Positions 9,911 through 19,866 of a stretch of 64,000 nt of DNA are shown here, piece after piece. Source of the stretch: DATFMH01 sp035267045 (GTDB lineage Bacteria > Bacteroidota > Rhodothermia > Balneolales > DATFMH01); NCBI GenBank assembly GCA_035267045.1, contig DATFMH010000069.1, forward strand, positions 10,360 through 74,359. Reading direction: 5' to 3'. Each line of letters starts with the position of its first letter. Position 1 is the stretch's first letter. The notes under the pieces were generated by a model. The model was not told where the DNA came from. It was given only the letters and a program-made list of their open reading frames with translations, and ran no database searches. The translations under genes were made by a program, and so were the position numbers.

Positions 9911-10133
9911 AATAATACTTTAATAAAAATTTTGTTATGGGATACCAATGTATATACAATCGATTAAGTGGAAGCATTATTAGTAAGACAGTGTTTTTAT
10001 TATATAAGGTATCCACGTAATAACCAACTAAATTCCTGTTAGATATGCTATAAATGGTGAAAGATACCACAATCATTCCATTTTTTATGGAGTCGGTTGT
10101 TGAATAATTATAAGGATACGGTCGAAAACCCGA

Positions 10134-10808
10134 TTATTTTTGTACAGCTATCAGTAAGTGGGCAGCCAAAGTGAGGGGGATCAAATATCGTTCATCATTA
10201 ACTTTAACGCGCATTCCATTCTTCTCTTTTTCAATCACTACAATGGGCGAATTCAGAGTTATTTTAAGTATTGTCAATAAATTCAATTCATCTTTATCCT
10301 GAGTACGTACTCTTTTAACTAAACCACTATCCCCTGATTCCATTTCCGTTAACGGAACCAAATCGAGCGCCGGCGGAAGCTCCAGTTTTACCGACGGAAT
10401 AGGATCCCCATGAGGATCATGTGTAGGGTGCCCCAAATATTCTGCAATGCGAGCTTCAAAATTTTCACTGATAACATGTTCCAGTTTTTCCGCTTCTTCA
10501 TGAACTTCATCCCAACTATAACCCAATGCCTCTGTCAAATAAAGCTCAACCAATCGATGATGACGAACAATTTCCAGGGCTACCTTTTTCCCCATATCCG
10601 TCAACCGGACCCCCCGATATGGTTCATGCGTTATTAAATTGAGCTCAGTCAGTTTTTTCAGCATTCCCGTTACCGATGCCGGTTTGACACCGAGTCGCTC
10701 GGCTAGCATCTGAGTCGGCACTACATCCCTTATCTCTTCAATAAGAAAGATTTGCTTCAGATAATCTTCCTGTGTTTCCGTAAGATTCGCTCGTTCTATA
10801 GTATTCAT
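10134..10808 (-). CDS. mntR: DtxR/MntR-family metal-dependent transcriptional repressor
   Basis: 224 residues. The N-terminal winged helix (residues ~8-70, TETQEDYLKQIF ... LAERLGVKPASVTGMLKKL) is followed by the metal-binding dimerisation helices (RHHRLVELYL ... HEEAEKLEHVIS, HPTHDPHGDP). The C-terminal ~75 residues are an SH3-like FeoA-type domain. These are the hallmarks of DtxR-class repressors that sense Mn2+ or Fe2+. It lies 20 bases downstream of the Nramp transporter on the same strand, so it most likely responds to Mn2+ (or Fe2+) and represses that operon through the palindrome at 12803. Confidence 0.9.
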   Translation of the reverse strand: MNTIERANLTETQEDYLKQIFLIEEIRDVVPTQMLAERLGVKPASVTGMLKKLTELNLITHEPYRGVRLTDMGKKVALEIVRHHRLVELYLTEALGYSWDEVHEEAEKLEHVISENFEARIAEYLGHPTHDPHGDPIPSVKLELPPALDLVPLTEMESGDSGLVKRVRTQDKDELNLLTILKITLNSPIVVIEKEKNGMRVKVNDERYLIPLTLAAHLLIAVQK

Positions 10809-10828
10809 GCTTGAGAGATTTATTCATG

Positions 10829-12718
10829 TTAAACGATCAATACCGGGATATCCACATTGTGACGAACCGTATCAACAGTTTGGCCCAGGATCAGATCCTT
10901 TAGTCCACGGTGACCATGTGCACCCATAACCAGCATATCCGCATTTTCCAATTTCACAAGTTCCGGAATAACTTTTTTGGGATCACCATAGCCCAATTTT
11001 AATGACGCTTTATATCCTTTTTTCTTAAGAATTCCAACATATTCTTCCAGCTTTTCCTTGTCGTGCGATGATTCAAAATCAGATATCTCGCCACCAATCA
11101 TACGGGCACCGGCGGTATCAACAATATGGATCAATACATAATCGATATTTTTCCCGCCTTGTGAAATTGAACTGCTGATCGCTTTTAAATCGCTTTGCGA
11201 GAAATCAACAGTAACGGCGATTCGTTTATATGGCTCAGCTTCCAGTAACTCACCAAGAGGTTTGTCGGCATGCGTGTGTGGTGTCCGTAAGCCAAATTTC
11301 CGGCGTGATGTAACCGGTTTAAAAGAGATATAAATCAATAATATTCCGGCTCCGACGGCAATTATAATAACCGGTATTTGCAGCCAGAGCATATCAACAG
11401 CTTTCAGCCAATCAGACAATGTTTCAATAACCAGTTTCACATTTAATGCGATTATAATAATTGCTGTGACCCATGCTGCAATTTTTACCCAGATACCAAT
11501 CACATTTTCTTTCATCTTTTCTTTGTCACTTACAAAATGAATAAGAGGTATGATAGCAAAACCTAACTGCAGGCTTAAGATTACCTGACTTAATATCAAC
11601 AATTCATCCGAAGCCCTCGGTCCCATATAGAGAATCGTTAAAAAAGCCGGAATAATGGCCAATAAACGTGTTATCAATCGTCTCAGCCAGGGTTGTATAC
11701 GCAGGTGAAGATAACCTTCCATAACAATTTGTCCCGCCAGTGTACCGGTTATAGTGGAACTTTGTCCGGCGGCAATTAAAGCAATGGCAAATAATATCGG
11801 AGCCAGTGTTGAACCCAGTAACGGTTCCAACAGATGATGAGCCTGTTGGATACCTGCCACTTCATAATGGCCTGTTGAAAAAAATGTCGCTCCGGCTAAA
11901 ATGAGAATAGCTGCATTTACAAAAAAAGCAAGGTTTAGAGCTATTACAGAATCGAACAGATTGAATTTGATGGCTGATTTCAACCCGGATTTGGTTGGAG
12001 AGATCTTACGTGTTTGAACGAGGGCGGAATGCAAATAGAGGTTATGCGGCATCACAGTGGCGCCAATGATACCGATCGCTATGTAAAGCGCATATGAACC
12101 GGGTAAAGCGGGAACAAAACCGGTGACAACCTGGCTCATATCCGGCTTTGCCAAAATCAAGTTAATAAGAAACGAAATGCCTATTATTGAAATCAGCCCC
12201 ACAATAAAAGCTTCCATCTTGCGCATCCCGTACCGTTGAAACAGGAGTAGTAAAAATGTATCGAGAACCGTTATGGAAACACCGATTAACATAGGTAAAC
12301 CGAACAATAGATTGAGTCCGATTGCCATACCGAGCACTTCAGCAAGATCTGTTGCCGCAATAGCCACTTCCGCAAGGATGTATAGCATAAAATTTATTAC
12401 CGGAGAATAGGTCTCACGGGAAGCCTGGGCAAGATCACGACCACGCACCAATCCAAGCTTGGCACTCAGATATTGTAATAATACAGCCATCATATTGGAA
12501 AGAAGCAGTACCCATATCAAGTCATAGGCAAAACGGCTGCCACCTGCGATATCCGTTGCCCAGTTACCCGGATCCATATATCCTACGCTAACCAGATATG
12601 CGGGCCCAAGGAAAGCAACCAGCCGTTTCCATTTACTTTTCTGACTAATGGTATCTATAGATGAATGCACGTCTTCTAACGAAAGATGCGATGTATCAAG
12701 GTGGGAATCCCATTTCAT
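10829..12718 (-). CDS. mntH: Nramp divalent-metal transporter fused to a universal-stress domain
   Basis: 629 residues. Residues ~30-460 form the 11-helix Nramp transporter, with the metal-site motifs DPGN (49-52) in helix 1 and MPH (224-226) in helix 6. Residues ~490-629 are a UspA domain (KRIAVTVDFSQSD ... GAHGHRGLKDLILGQ, with the nucleotide-binding glycines). Imports Mn2+ (or Fe2+) with protons through the inner membrane; the Usp domain would face the cytosol and may sense nucleotide. The ribosome site AGGGGATATT precedes ATG. It is first in an operon with the DtxR-type repressor. The fusion is known in related phyla. Confidence 0.92.
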   Translation of the reverse strand: MKWDSHLDTSHLSLEDVHSSIDTISQKSKWKRLVAFLGPAYLVSVGYMDPGNWATDIAGGSRFAYDLIWVLLLSNMMAVLLQYLSAKLGLVRGRDLAQASRETYSPVINFMLYILAEVAIAATDLAEVLGMAIGLNLLFGLPMLIGVSITVLDTFLLLLFQRYGMRKMEAFIVGLISIIGISFLINLILAKPDMSQVVTGFVPALPGSYALYIAIGIIGATVMPHNLYLHSALVQTRKISPTKSGLKSAIKFNLFDSVIALNLAFFVNAAILILAGATFFSTGHYEVAGIQQAHHLLEPLLGSTLAPILFAIALIAAGQSSTITGTLAGQIVMEGYLHLRIQPWLRRLITRLLAIIPAFLTILYMGPRASDELLILSQVILSLQLGFAIIPLIHFVSDKEKMKENVIGIWVKIAAWVTAIIIIALNVKLVIETLSDWLKAVDMLWLQIPVIIIAVGAGILLIYISFKPVTSRRKFGLRTPHTHADKPLGELLEAEPYKRIAVTVDFSQSDLKAISSSISQGGKNIDYVLIHIVDTAGARMIGGEISDFESSHDKEKLEEYVGILKKKGYKASLKLGYGDPKKVIPELVKLENADMLVMGAHGHRGLKDLILGQTVDTVRHNVDIPVLIV

Positions 12719-12802
12719 AATATCCCCTAATCGACTTTATAATTCATACAGATCTGATTTTAAAAAATATTTTGGACTATATTTTAAATTTAATACGTAA
12801 AA

Positions 12803-12818
12803 TTTAGGCAATCCTAAA
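12803..12818. promoter_or_regulatory. Candidate DtxR/MntR operator
   Basis: TTTAGG CAAT CCTAAA is a perfect 6-base inverted repeat in the divergent spacer between mntH and the phosphoesterase gene, 85-100 bases upstream of the mntH start codon. It resembles the outer half-sites (TTAGG ... CCTAA) of DtxR-type operators. Assignment to the neighbouring MntR-like repressor is inferred from position and pattern only. Confidence 0.5.
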
Positions 12819-12957
12819 AATATTTGCAATAACAAGTAGGTTTATTCAAAAATTTACTACAGATAATTGTTGCCGGTCATATGTGCAATTAATAATAATT
12901 TAACTTCCGGGAAATACTTTATTTACATGTATTGGGTTAATTAGGACAAAAACCAAT

Positions 12958-13815
12958 ATGCCCCATATACGAAAAATACAAGTTGCTGTCATCTCGGATG
13001 TACATTTGGGAACCTACGGCTGTCATGCTGAAGAGCTTCTAAATTATCTTGAGGGAATTGATCCTGAAGTACTCATTTTGAATGGAGATATCATTGATAT
13101 CTGGCAATTCAGAAAAAATTATTGGCCTGAAGCCCATCGAAAAGTGATAAAACGTATCCTGGATTTTGTTACATCCGATATCCCGGTCTATTATCTGACC
13201 GGCAATCACGATGAGATGCTGCGAAAATTTTCAGGATTACAACTCGCTAATTTTCATCTGAAAGACAAAGTGGTATTAAATCTCGATGGAAAAAAGGCAT
13301 GGTTCTTCCACGGTGATATATTTGATGTCACTATGCAGTATTCCAAATGGCTGGCTAAACTGGGAGCTATAGGTTACGATTTTCTGATCACATTAAATCA
13401 ACTTGTTAATTTCTGGTCAGATTTATTCGGAAAAGGCCGTTTTTCATTCTCGAAAAAGATTAAGGACAGCGTTAAAAGCGCCATAAAATATATTCATGAT
13501 TTCGAGAAAACGGCAACCGATCTGGCGATAGAAAGCGGTTATCATTATGTCGTTTGCGGACATATCCACCATCCGAATATCAGTATTTATCGCAATTCGG
13601 ATGGTTCGGTGTTATATCTCAATTCAGGCGATTGGATCGAAAATCTGACAGCTTTGGAATATTCCGAAGGACAATGGCAAATATATCACTATAATGAAGA
13701 TGATTATACTAACGTAACCCAAAGCAAGGAACATAAAAAGACGGTAATTACAAATACCAATACTGAAAAATATGTTCCGGAACAGATGATGTATATCCTC
13801 AAGAATCTGCGTTAA
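12958..13815 (+). CDS. LpxH-like UDP-2,3-diacylglucosamine pyrophosphatase / metallophosphoesterase
   Basis: 285 residues. The calcineurin-type metal motifs are all present: DVHLG at residues 14-18, GDIID, GNHDE, HGD and GHIHHP. The ligand order and FEKTATDLAI / GHIHHPNI region fit the LpxH/YbbF branch, which cleaves UDP-diacylglucosamine to lipid X in lipid A synthesis. A conserved WQFRKNYWPEAHRKV stretch follows the second motif. The last ~40 residues are a polar tail. It is divergent from mntH and may share its control region. Confidence 0.8.
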   Translation: MPHIRKIQVAVISDVHLGTYGCHAEELLNYLEGIDPEVLILNGDIIDIWQFRKNYWPEAHRKVIKRILDFVTSDIPVYYLTGNHDEMLRKFSGLQLANFHLKDKVVLNLDGKKAWFFHGDIFDVTMQYSKWLAKLGAIGYDFLITLNQLVNFWSDLFGKGRFSFSKKIKDSVKSAIKYIHDFEKTATDLAIESGYHYVVCGHIHHPNISIYRNSDGSVLYLNSGDWIENLTALEYSEGQWQIYHYNEDDYTNVTQSKEHKKTVITNTNTEKYVPEQMMYILKNLR

Positions 13816-13845
13816 ATTAGTTGTTTCCTGGTAAGTAACCTTCCT

Positions 13846-15240
13846 TTAAAATATTGTGGAATAAACCGTATGAGATCGTGACTCATAGAAATCAAACATC
13901 TTTCGATGCATGACATATGCGGCCGGTATCACTAATAGAAAAAACCAGTACCATTTCATGACAATGACAAAACCGGTAAAAATAACAAATACAATCATAA
14001 GTAAACTATACAATTGAGAAGTGGATCGCTTAAAACTGCGTCCCATATTTTCAGTAATCTTAATTGGTTTTTGAATAGATATGAAAAAGCCTAAATATAT
14101 AAACATAATCAACTGAACCAGGTAACCGAGAACCCATATCATAGTTAATAAACCGAGATACATCCCCACGCCCAACAAAACAATCGTTAAGGAAAAGTCA
14201 ACCAACAAGGGAAATACCAAAGACTGTAAATATAGTTTAAAAATAAACCTGGGATCATGTGTATAGACTTTACTCCCCAACCACAACTCTCTGAAATGGC
14301 CAAAAAAATTGTTATGTATATAGCTGAAAATGATGGAAGGACTCATAATCATAGAGATGAAAAGGGCCATTGTGAAAACCGATTGCTCATGGCTCACCAG
14401 AGAAACTTCATATATCAACATAATTTTGATGAGCAGTGAGATTAATAGTCTCCGGTATTTCTTATCACGCAGATAAATATGACGAAACATAGATTGGACC
14501 GATGGAGCATCAGTAGTTACGTCTCTCCTTTTATGTGCTTTAGGAGTGCCATCTATTGATGTATCAACCCAAATGCTGTATAGAAACGATATGGTCAATA
14601 AAAGCAAAGATATTCCCCAGATCACCACAAATAGCTGATTATAAAACCAGTATAATTGCGTTAAAAATGCAATGAAGGCAATCAAAATTAATACTGTGCC
14701 ACTAAATAAACGTTTACCACTTTTTGTTTCATACTCCATTTGTATTCTTATACCCCGATCTATTAAAATAGCACTCATTCCCATAATCATTAATAAGAGA
14801 ACATCCAGAATCGTATATGATTGGGCAACGAGAGTAAACGGTATGATGAAACCAGTCATAAATATGGTGACACTTGTAACTAAGTCTGAACCTATATTTA
14901 TAATCGTTTTTTGATAATTTTTAACCGGATATATTCGGGAAATGAGAGTGGAAGGAGGATTAAACGTCGGAAGATAGTTCCTGATAACCAGAACAACTAT
15001 AATGGTCACAATGATGAAGACCTTTGCTTTAATATCTATCCCTGCAATATTACTTTTGGCCATTATTATATTATAGAGGAACCCGTATAGTACACCCATC
15101 CCCATTAAAAACAGGAAATACAAACCCCTAAGAATATTTTTAACGGCGGTTTTATCTGATAGAAAAGCAATACGGAACTTCGTTTTTAACGTAAACCACA
15201 GCAAGTCTTTAAAATTGAGTTTCTCTAATTCATCAGCCAT
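13846..15240 (-). CDS. ABC-type exporter membrane component
   Basis: 464 residues with about eleven hydrophobic segments and a short soluble N-terminus (residues 1-22). A cytosolic loop near residue 220-250 (SIDGTPKAHKRRDVTTDAPS) divides the helices into two groups. The start overlaps the preceding ATPase gene by 16 bases, so it is very likely its membrane partner. I do not recognise a specific ABC-2 subfamily; substrate unknown. Confidence 0.75.
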   Translation of the reverse strand: MADELEKLNFKDLLWFTLKTKFRIAFLSDKTAVKNILRGLYFLFLMGMGVLYGFLYNIIMAKSNIAGIDIKAKVFIIVTIIVVLVIRNYLPTFNPPSTLISRIYPVKNYQKTIINIGSDLVTSVTIFMTGFIIPFTLVAQSYTILDVLLLMIMGMSAILIDRGIRIQMEYETKSGKRLFSGTVLILIAFIAFLTQLYWFYNQLFVVIWGISLLLLTISFLYSIWVDTSIDGTPKAHKRRDVTTDAPSVQSMFRHIYLRDKKYRRLLISLLIKIMLIYEVSLVSHEQSVFTMALFISMIMSPSIIFSYIHNNFFGHFRELWLGSKVYTHDPRFIFKLYLQSLVFPLLVDFSLTIVLLGVGMYLGLLTMIWVLGYLVQLIMFIYLGFFISIQKPIKITENMGRSFKRSTSQLYSLLMIVFVIFTGFVIVMKWYWFFLLVIPAAYVMHRKMFDFYESRSHTVYSTIF

Positions 15241-15998
15241 TGTATTCCCCCTTCATCTTTACGCTGCGGTTTTATTAATTCGAATAGAGAGTGTTCTATA
15301 ACACGCGTGCCTTTTTCCGTCAAATCTTCCATCGAGCCGTCATAGACAAAATGCTTTTCATGAAGAATGCCAACCCGATTAGCAATTTTCTCAACATAGG
15401 ATAGATTATGAGAGGATAATAAAATTACCCGATCAGTATTTAAATAACTATTGAGAAACTCAATCAGTTGATGCGATGAAGTGGGATCCAAACCGGAAAA
15501 AGGCTCATCCAGAATTAGTATTTTCGGTTTGTGCATCAGCGCGGCAATGAGACCTAATTTTTGCCGCATGCCGGTTGAATAGGAGGCACAATCCTGATAC
15601 AACTCTTTCATATCATCAAAAAAATATGAAAACAGACTATTAATTCGTGTTGATAACTCATTTTTAGGTATTCGATACATCAAACCAGTCAACCACAATT
15701 GCTCATAAGCTGTCAACTCTTCATTTATTGGACTGGCTTCAGGCAAAATTCCCATAATTTGCCTGATCTCCATTCCATTCTGTTCATAGGTTTTTCCGTC
15801 TATTTCAATACGTCCTGAATTTGCCCTGATTAAATCAATAAGAATATTGATCAAAGTCGATTTTCCGACACCGTTATTACCGACTAAACCAAAACAGGTT
15901 CCACCATTGAGCGTGAACGTAATATTTTCAAGAACCTCAACCCCATTATATGATTTACTTACCCCCTCTATTTTAAGTAATGCCTGAGTATCTAACAT
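15225..15998 (-). CDS. ABC transporter ATP-binding protein
   Basis: 257 residues. Walker A is GNNGVGKST (about residues 40-48), the signature is YSTGMRQKLGL in place of LSGGQ, Walker B is ILILDEPFSGLDP, and the switch His follows (LLSSHNL). The signature variant STGMRQ is common in drug- and antibiotic-type ABC-2 exporters. It overlaps the membrane gene 13846-15240, and no other subunit is adjacent. Confidence 0.92.
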   Translation of the reverse strand: MLDTQALLKIEGVSKSYNGVEVLENITFTLNGGTCFGLVGNNGVGKSTLINILIDLIRANSGRIEIDGKTYEQNGMEIRQIMGILPEASPINEELTAYEQLWLTGLMYRIPKNELSTRINSLFSYFFDDMKELYQDCASYSTGMRQKLGLIAALMHKPKILILDEPFSGLDPTSSHQLIEFLNSYLNTDRVILLSSHNLSYVEKIANRVGILHEKHFVYDGSMEDLTEKGTRVIEHSLFELIKPQRKDEGGIQWLMN

Positions 15999-16372
15999 AT
16001 GCTGCTATCCATTTTTTGATGATATTTTAACAATTAAACATTACAAAAGATAACATATTTTAGATAAGGGTCAAATTGATTTTAATAACTAAATAATGGA
16101 AGGGCGGTTTATTATCAACGTCTCTTTATTAATATTCTCCAAAACCTATACGAAAAGATTAACAGCGGCTAAAAATATTTGATCCGCTGTTTTATACGTT
16201 TAAAAATAACTACCCGTTGATTAATTCCTGGAAAAACTGCGGAATATGAATTCGGAAGACTTTTAGTAAGTTTCGAATCCTCATCCAAACGCATCCCTCG
16301 TCATTCCGGTCGAAGTGGAGAAATCCTCTTTGGCAAAAAAACGTTAATTCACTGTTTTGTAAATAATAGCTT
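15999..16372. other. Spacer with one extragenic repeat
   Basis: A 374-base spacer upstream of the ABC operon and downstream of gltX. The only feature seen is CGTCATTCCGGTCGAAGTGG at 16299, continuing to 16327, a single copy of the repeat at 2982-3095. Confidence 0.55.
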
Positions 16373-17869
16373 TTATCCCAATTCGGAGACAGCTTTTTTA
16401 AGGCGATTTATAACATCGTCTTTTCCTAATAGTTCCAACGTCTGAAATAAATCGGGTCCAAAGCCCATTCCCGTTACGGCAAGGCGTGTCGGCAGGGCCA
16501 GTTTTCCAAAACCTACTTCTTTTTCAGCCAGTACGTTTTTCAACTCATCCTTAATTTTTGCGGGTTCCCAATCATCTTCATTCATCTTTTGAAGACGTAA
16601 TATATAAGCCTGAACCAAATCGCCCGTATTATCTTTCCATGCTTTTTTGCGTGTTTTGGTATCATAGGCCTGTGGAGCTTCAAAGAAATATTGGCCCTGC
16701 GAAACAAATTCATTTACCAGTTGGGCCCGTTCTTTCATGAGCTTGATGACTTGCATGATAAATTCATCGGAATAGCCATCGAAACCATATTCCTTAATTA
16801 TCTCTTTAACCTCCGGCAACAGGTCGACTTCCAAACGGGAGCGCAGATATTGTTCGTTGAACCAATTTAACTTGTTGATGTTAAAAACGGCACCACTTTT
16901 ACTCACTCTGTCCAGGCTGAATTCGGATATCAACTCATCAAGGCTTAATACTTCACGATTATCACCCGGGCTCCATCCCAAAAATGCCAGGAAGTTGACT
17001 AATGCTTCCGGCTCATAACGTTGCTGGATATAATCACGCACGTTAACCGGTATACCCAGTTTATCAGCATTACGCTTGGAAAGTTTTCCACCTTCGGGCG
17101 ACATTATCAGAGGGAGATGTGCCATCTTGGGCGATTCCCATCCCAGATATTCGTAAAGCAGGATATGTTTTGGCGCGCTGCTCAACCATTCTTCTCCACG
17201 AATCACATGGGTGATACCCATCAGGTGGTCATCCACAACATTTGCCAGATGATAAGTGGGCAAACCATCTGATTTCAGTAAAACCTGATCATCAAGTCCG
17301 TGACTCTCGAAAGACACAAAACCACGTACTTCGTCCTCAAACCGGATGGTCTCCCGGCGGGGCACTTTTAAACGCACCACATACTTTTCTCCCGCTTCCA
17401 GCCTGCGATCCACTTCATCTTTGGATAGTGTCAGGCTGTTTTTCATCGCCATACGCGTGATTGCATCATATTTCGGTGACGGGTTCCCCGATTTTTGCAG
17501 ACGCTCCCGCATGTCGTTAACTTCCTCTGCCGTATCGAAAGCATAGTAAGCATATCCTTCTTCAATAAGCTGTTCGGCATATTTCTGATAATACTCTGAC
17601 CGTTCACTCTGGCGATAGGGGCCGTATTTCCCTTCGACATTAATATCGGGGCCCTCATCATATCCGAGTCCCGCCCACTTCAATGATTTAATAATATCTT
17701 CCTCAGCACCCTCCACATAACGATTCTGATCAGTGTCTTCAATACGAAGAATAAACTCACCGTCATGATGTCGTGCAAATAAATAGTTATACAGGGCAGT
17801 ACGTAATCCCCCAATATGTAATAATCCGGTTGGTGAAGGAGCAAATCTTACGCGTACGTTTTCTGACAT
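16373..17869 (-). CDS. gltX: Glutamyl-tRNA synthetase
   Basis: 498 residues, normal length. Class I signatures are HIGG (residues 18-21, the HIGH box) and KLSKR (near 265, the KMSKS box). Charges tRNA-Glu with glutamate in the cytosol. In genomes lacking GlnRS it also feeds the Glu-tRNA-Gln amidation route; whether that applies here cannot be told from the window. Monocistronic, with spacers on both sides. Confidence 0.97.
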   Translation of the reverse strand: MSENVRVRFAPSPTGLLHIGGLRTALYNYLFARHHDGEFILRIEDTDQNRYVEGAEEDIIKSLKWAGLGYDEGPDINVEGKYGPYRQSERSEYYQKYAEQLIEEGYAYYAFDTAEEVNDMRERLQKSGNPSPKYDAITRMAMKNSLTLSKDEVDRRLEAGEKYVVRLKVPRRETIRFEDEVRGFVSFESHGLDDQVLLKSDGLPTYHLANVVDDHLMGITHVIRGEEWLSSAPKHILLYEYLGWESPKMAHLPLIMSPEGGKLSKRNADKLGIPVNVRDYIQQRYEPEALVNFLAFLGWSPGDNREVLSLDELISEFSLDRVSKSGAVFNINKLNWFNEQYLRSRLEVDLLPEVKEIIKEYGFDGYSDEFIMQVIKLMKERAQLVNEFVSQGQYFFEAPQAYDTKTRKKAWKDNTGDLVQAYILRLQKMNEDDWEPAKIKDELKNVLAEKEVGFGKLALPTRLAVTGMGFGPDLFQTLELLGKDDVINRLKKAVSELG

Positions 17870-18050
17870 TTTGTAATAATTTTATTTACATAATTCGCAA
17901 TTATCGATAAAACTAAAAATAAGGATACTATTGCTGGTCAACAACAAAAATCAATAACGTTATTAAAGTGAAGGATTATGATCTGACAATATCATTCCTG
18001 ATTATGTATTTTATGCCACACATACGTGTATTAGAATTAATTAAAATGAT

Positions 18051-18731
18051 ATGAAACTTGCCCTGTTAACGCCCTGTTTCGCTCCTGACTTGTATTACCT
18101 GGCTGCTTTGCTGCAGGCAGACCGGGCCGTATTACAGGATGTGGAGAAGTTTTCCAGGAAAAGCAGGATTCACAGGGCCAGGATAAGGACTCCTGGCGGG
18201 ACGCAGTGGATCAATATTCCCGTACGAACAGAAGATCGATCCAAACCGGTTAATCAGGTTCGTATAGATCACTCGCAGGATTGGATTACACCTCTTTTAC
18301 GAGCTTTGAATTTCAATTATCGTAACAGTATCTATTTTGATTTTTATGAGCCCGAAATAACAGCAGATTTCCAAAAAGCCACTGACTTTGAATTTTTAAT
18401 GGATTTTAACAACTATTTTCGTAATCGTCTTTTCACCTTTCTTTATCTTGATAAGGAATTGGAATCGGCGAGTTATATTACCGAATATAGCTCTGATCCT
18501 GATCTTTTTGCTGAACGCATTGGTGCAGATGTGATATACCAGGAATATAAAAGCCGGCATTATCAACGTCAGGCCAAACGACGGAAAGATCCTGATTTTA
18601 TCCATCCGGTATACCGGCAGCATTTCGAAGATTTTGAGCCATGGTGTAGTGTGCTCGATGTTCTTTTTCAATATGGCCCGACCTCATTTCAAGTCCTTGA
18701 TCAATTAACAAAACATAATACTAATGAATAA
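18051..18731 (+). CDS. WbqC-family protein
   Basis: 226 residues. The N-terminus (LLTPCFAPDLYYLAALLQAD) and the following VEKFSRKSRIHRARIRTPGG and INIPV segments match the WbqC family, which often sits in polysaccharide/amino-sugar loci and is of uncertain catalytic role. The C-terminus ends ...VLDQLT. The gene overlaps the following aminotransferase by 8 bases, so they are translationally linked. Confidence 0.85.
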   Translation: MKLALLTPCFAPDLYYLAALLQADRAVLQDVEKFSRKSRIHRARIRTPGGTQWINIPVRTEDRSKPVNQVRIDHSQDWITPLLRALNFNYRNSIYFDFYEPEITADFQKATDFEFLMDFNNYFRNRLFTFLYLDKELESASYITEYSSDPDLFAERIGADVIYQEYKSRHYQRQAKRRKDPDFIHPVYRQHFEDFEPWCSVLDVLFQYGPTSFQVLDQLTKHNTNE

Positions 18732-19866
18732 TCAACGACATTTATTTACGCTACCTGACGATTTCCATTACCTCAATTGCTCTTATATGTCTCCATTGCT
18801 CAAATCTGTTGAAGAAGCCGGGATCAATGGCATCCGGCTAAAAAGAGAGCCATGGAGAGTTCATCCGGACGACTTCTTCCAACAGAGTGATGAACTTCGT
18901 AATCTCTTCGCCCGTATAATCAACACATCAGACCCCATGAATATAGCTATTATTCCTTCTGTTTCTTACGGGATGGCCGTAGTAGCTCGTAATCTTCCCA
19001 ATTCATCCGGAAAAAACATTGTCGTTGCCGAGGAACAATTCCCGAGTAATTATTACCCGTGGTTACGATATGCCCGGTCAAATAATACTGAATTCCGACA
19101 GATTAGCCGCCACGGAAGCGGAGCGGAATGGAATAAAGCCATAAATGAAGCCATTGATGAGAACACCCTATTAGTGGCACTGGGCAATGTTCACTGGACC
19201 GATGGAACTTTGTTTGATTTAAAAACAATAGGGGAAAAAGCCCGCAGTGCCGGTGCATATTTTGTTATAGATGGGACACAAAGTATAGGCGCCCTGCCTT
19301 TTGATATTGCGGAAATCCAGCCCGATGCATTAATATGTGCCGGATACAAATGGCTAATGGGGCCATATTCTATCGGCTTAGCTTATTTTAGTGAACGATT
19401 CACAAATGGCATACCGATAGAAGAAAACTGGCTTTTACGTGAAGAAAGCCGTGACTTTTCACAGTTAGTGAATTATAAAAATGCATATCAACCGGGAGCT
19501 GTACGATTTGATGTAGGCGAACGCAGTAATTTTATTCTTGTCCCGATGATGGAAGCGGCCTTACAACAAATTCTCGATTGGGGGGTTAGTAATATACAAG
19601 ATTACTGCCGGGCGCTCAGTGATGAGTTAATAGATAATTTAGACGCTTTGGGTTATAAAATTGAAGATACTGCCTACAGAGCCGGCCATATTTTTGGTAT
19701 CCGTCTACCTAAACATGTTAAAACAGAGGTCGCCAAACAAAAATTTCAGGATAAAAACATTTCGGTGTCTTTCCGGGGTAGTGCCATTCGGGTGGCGCCG
19801 AATGTTTATAATACCCGGGGTGATATAGAGATTATGCGCTCAGCTCTCAAAGAATTGGTAGAATAA
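18724..19866 (+). CDS. Class-V PLP-dependent aminotransferase-like enzyme
   Basis: 380 residues. The PLP lysine lies in ICAGYKWLMGP (near residue 211) and the cofactor aspartate in DGTQSIGALP (near 182), as in the cysteine desulfurase/isopenicillin N-epimerase group. There is no Cys-bearing active-site loop of a true desulfurase that I can see, so an aminotransferase, epimerase or lyase is more likely. Its overlap with the WbqC gene suggests joint work on a sugar or amino-acid derivative. Confidence 0.85.
   Translation: MNNQRHLFTLPDDFHYLNCSYMSPLLKSVEEAGINGIRLKREPWRVHPDDFFQQSDELRNLFARIINTSDPMNIAIIPSVSYGMAVVARNLPNSSGKNIVVAEEQFPSNYYPWLRYARSNNTEFRQISRHGSGAEWNKAINEAIDENTLLVALGNVHWTDGTLFDLKTIGEKARSAGAYFVIDGTQSIGALPFDIAEIQPDALICAGYKWLMGPYSIGLAYFSERFTNGIPIEENWLLREESRDFSQLVNYKNAYQPGAVRFDVGERSNFILVPMMEAALQQILDWGVSNIQDYCRALSDELIDNLDALGYKIEDTAYRAGHIFGIRLPKHVKTEVAKQKFQDKNISVSFRGSAIRVAPNVYNTRGDIEIMRSALKELVE

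Noticed and set aside
9891..10076. Small frame upstream of the Omp85 gene
   Set aside because: Overlaps the start of the Omp85 gene in another frame and has no recognisable protein features.
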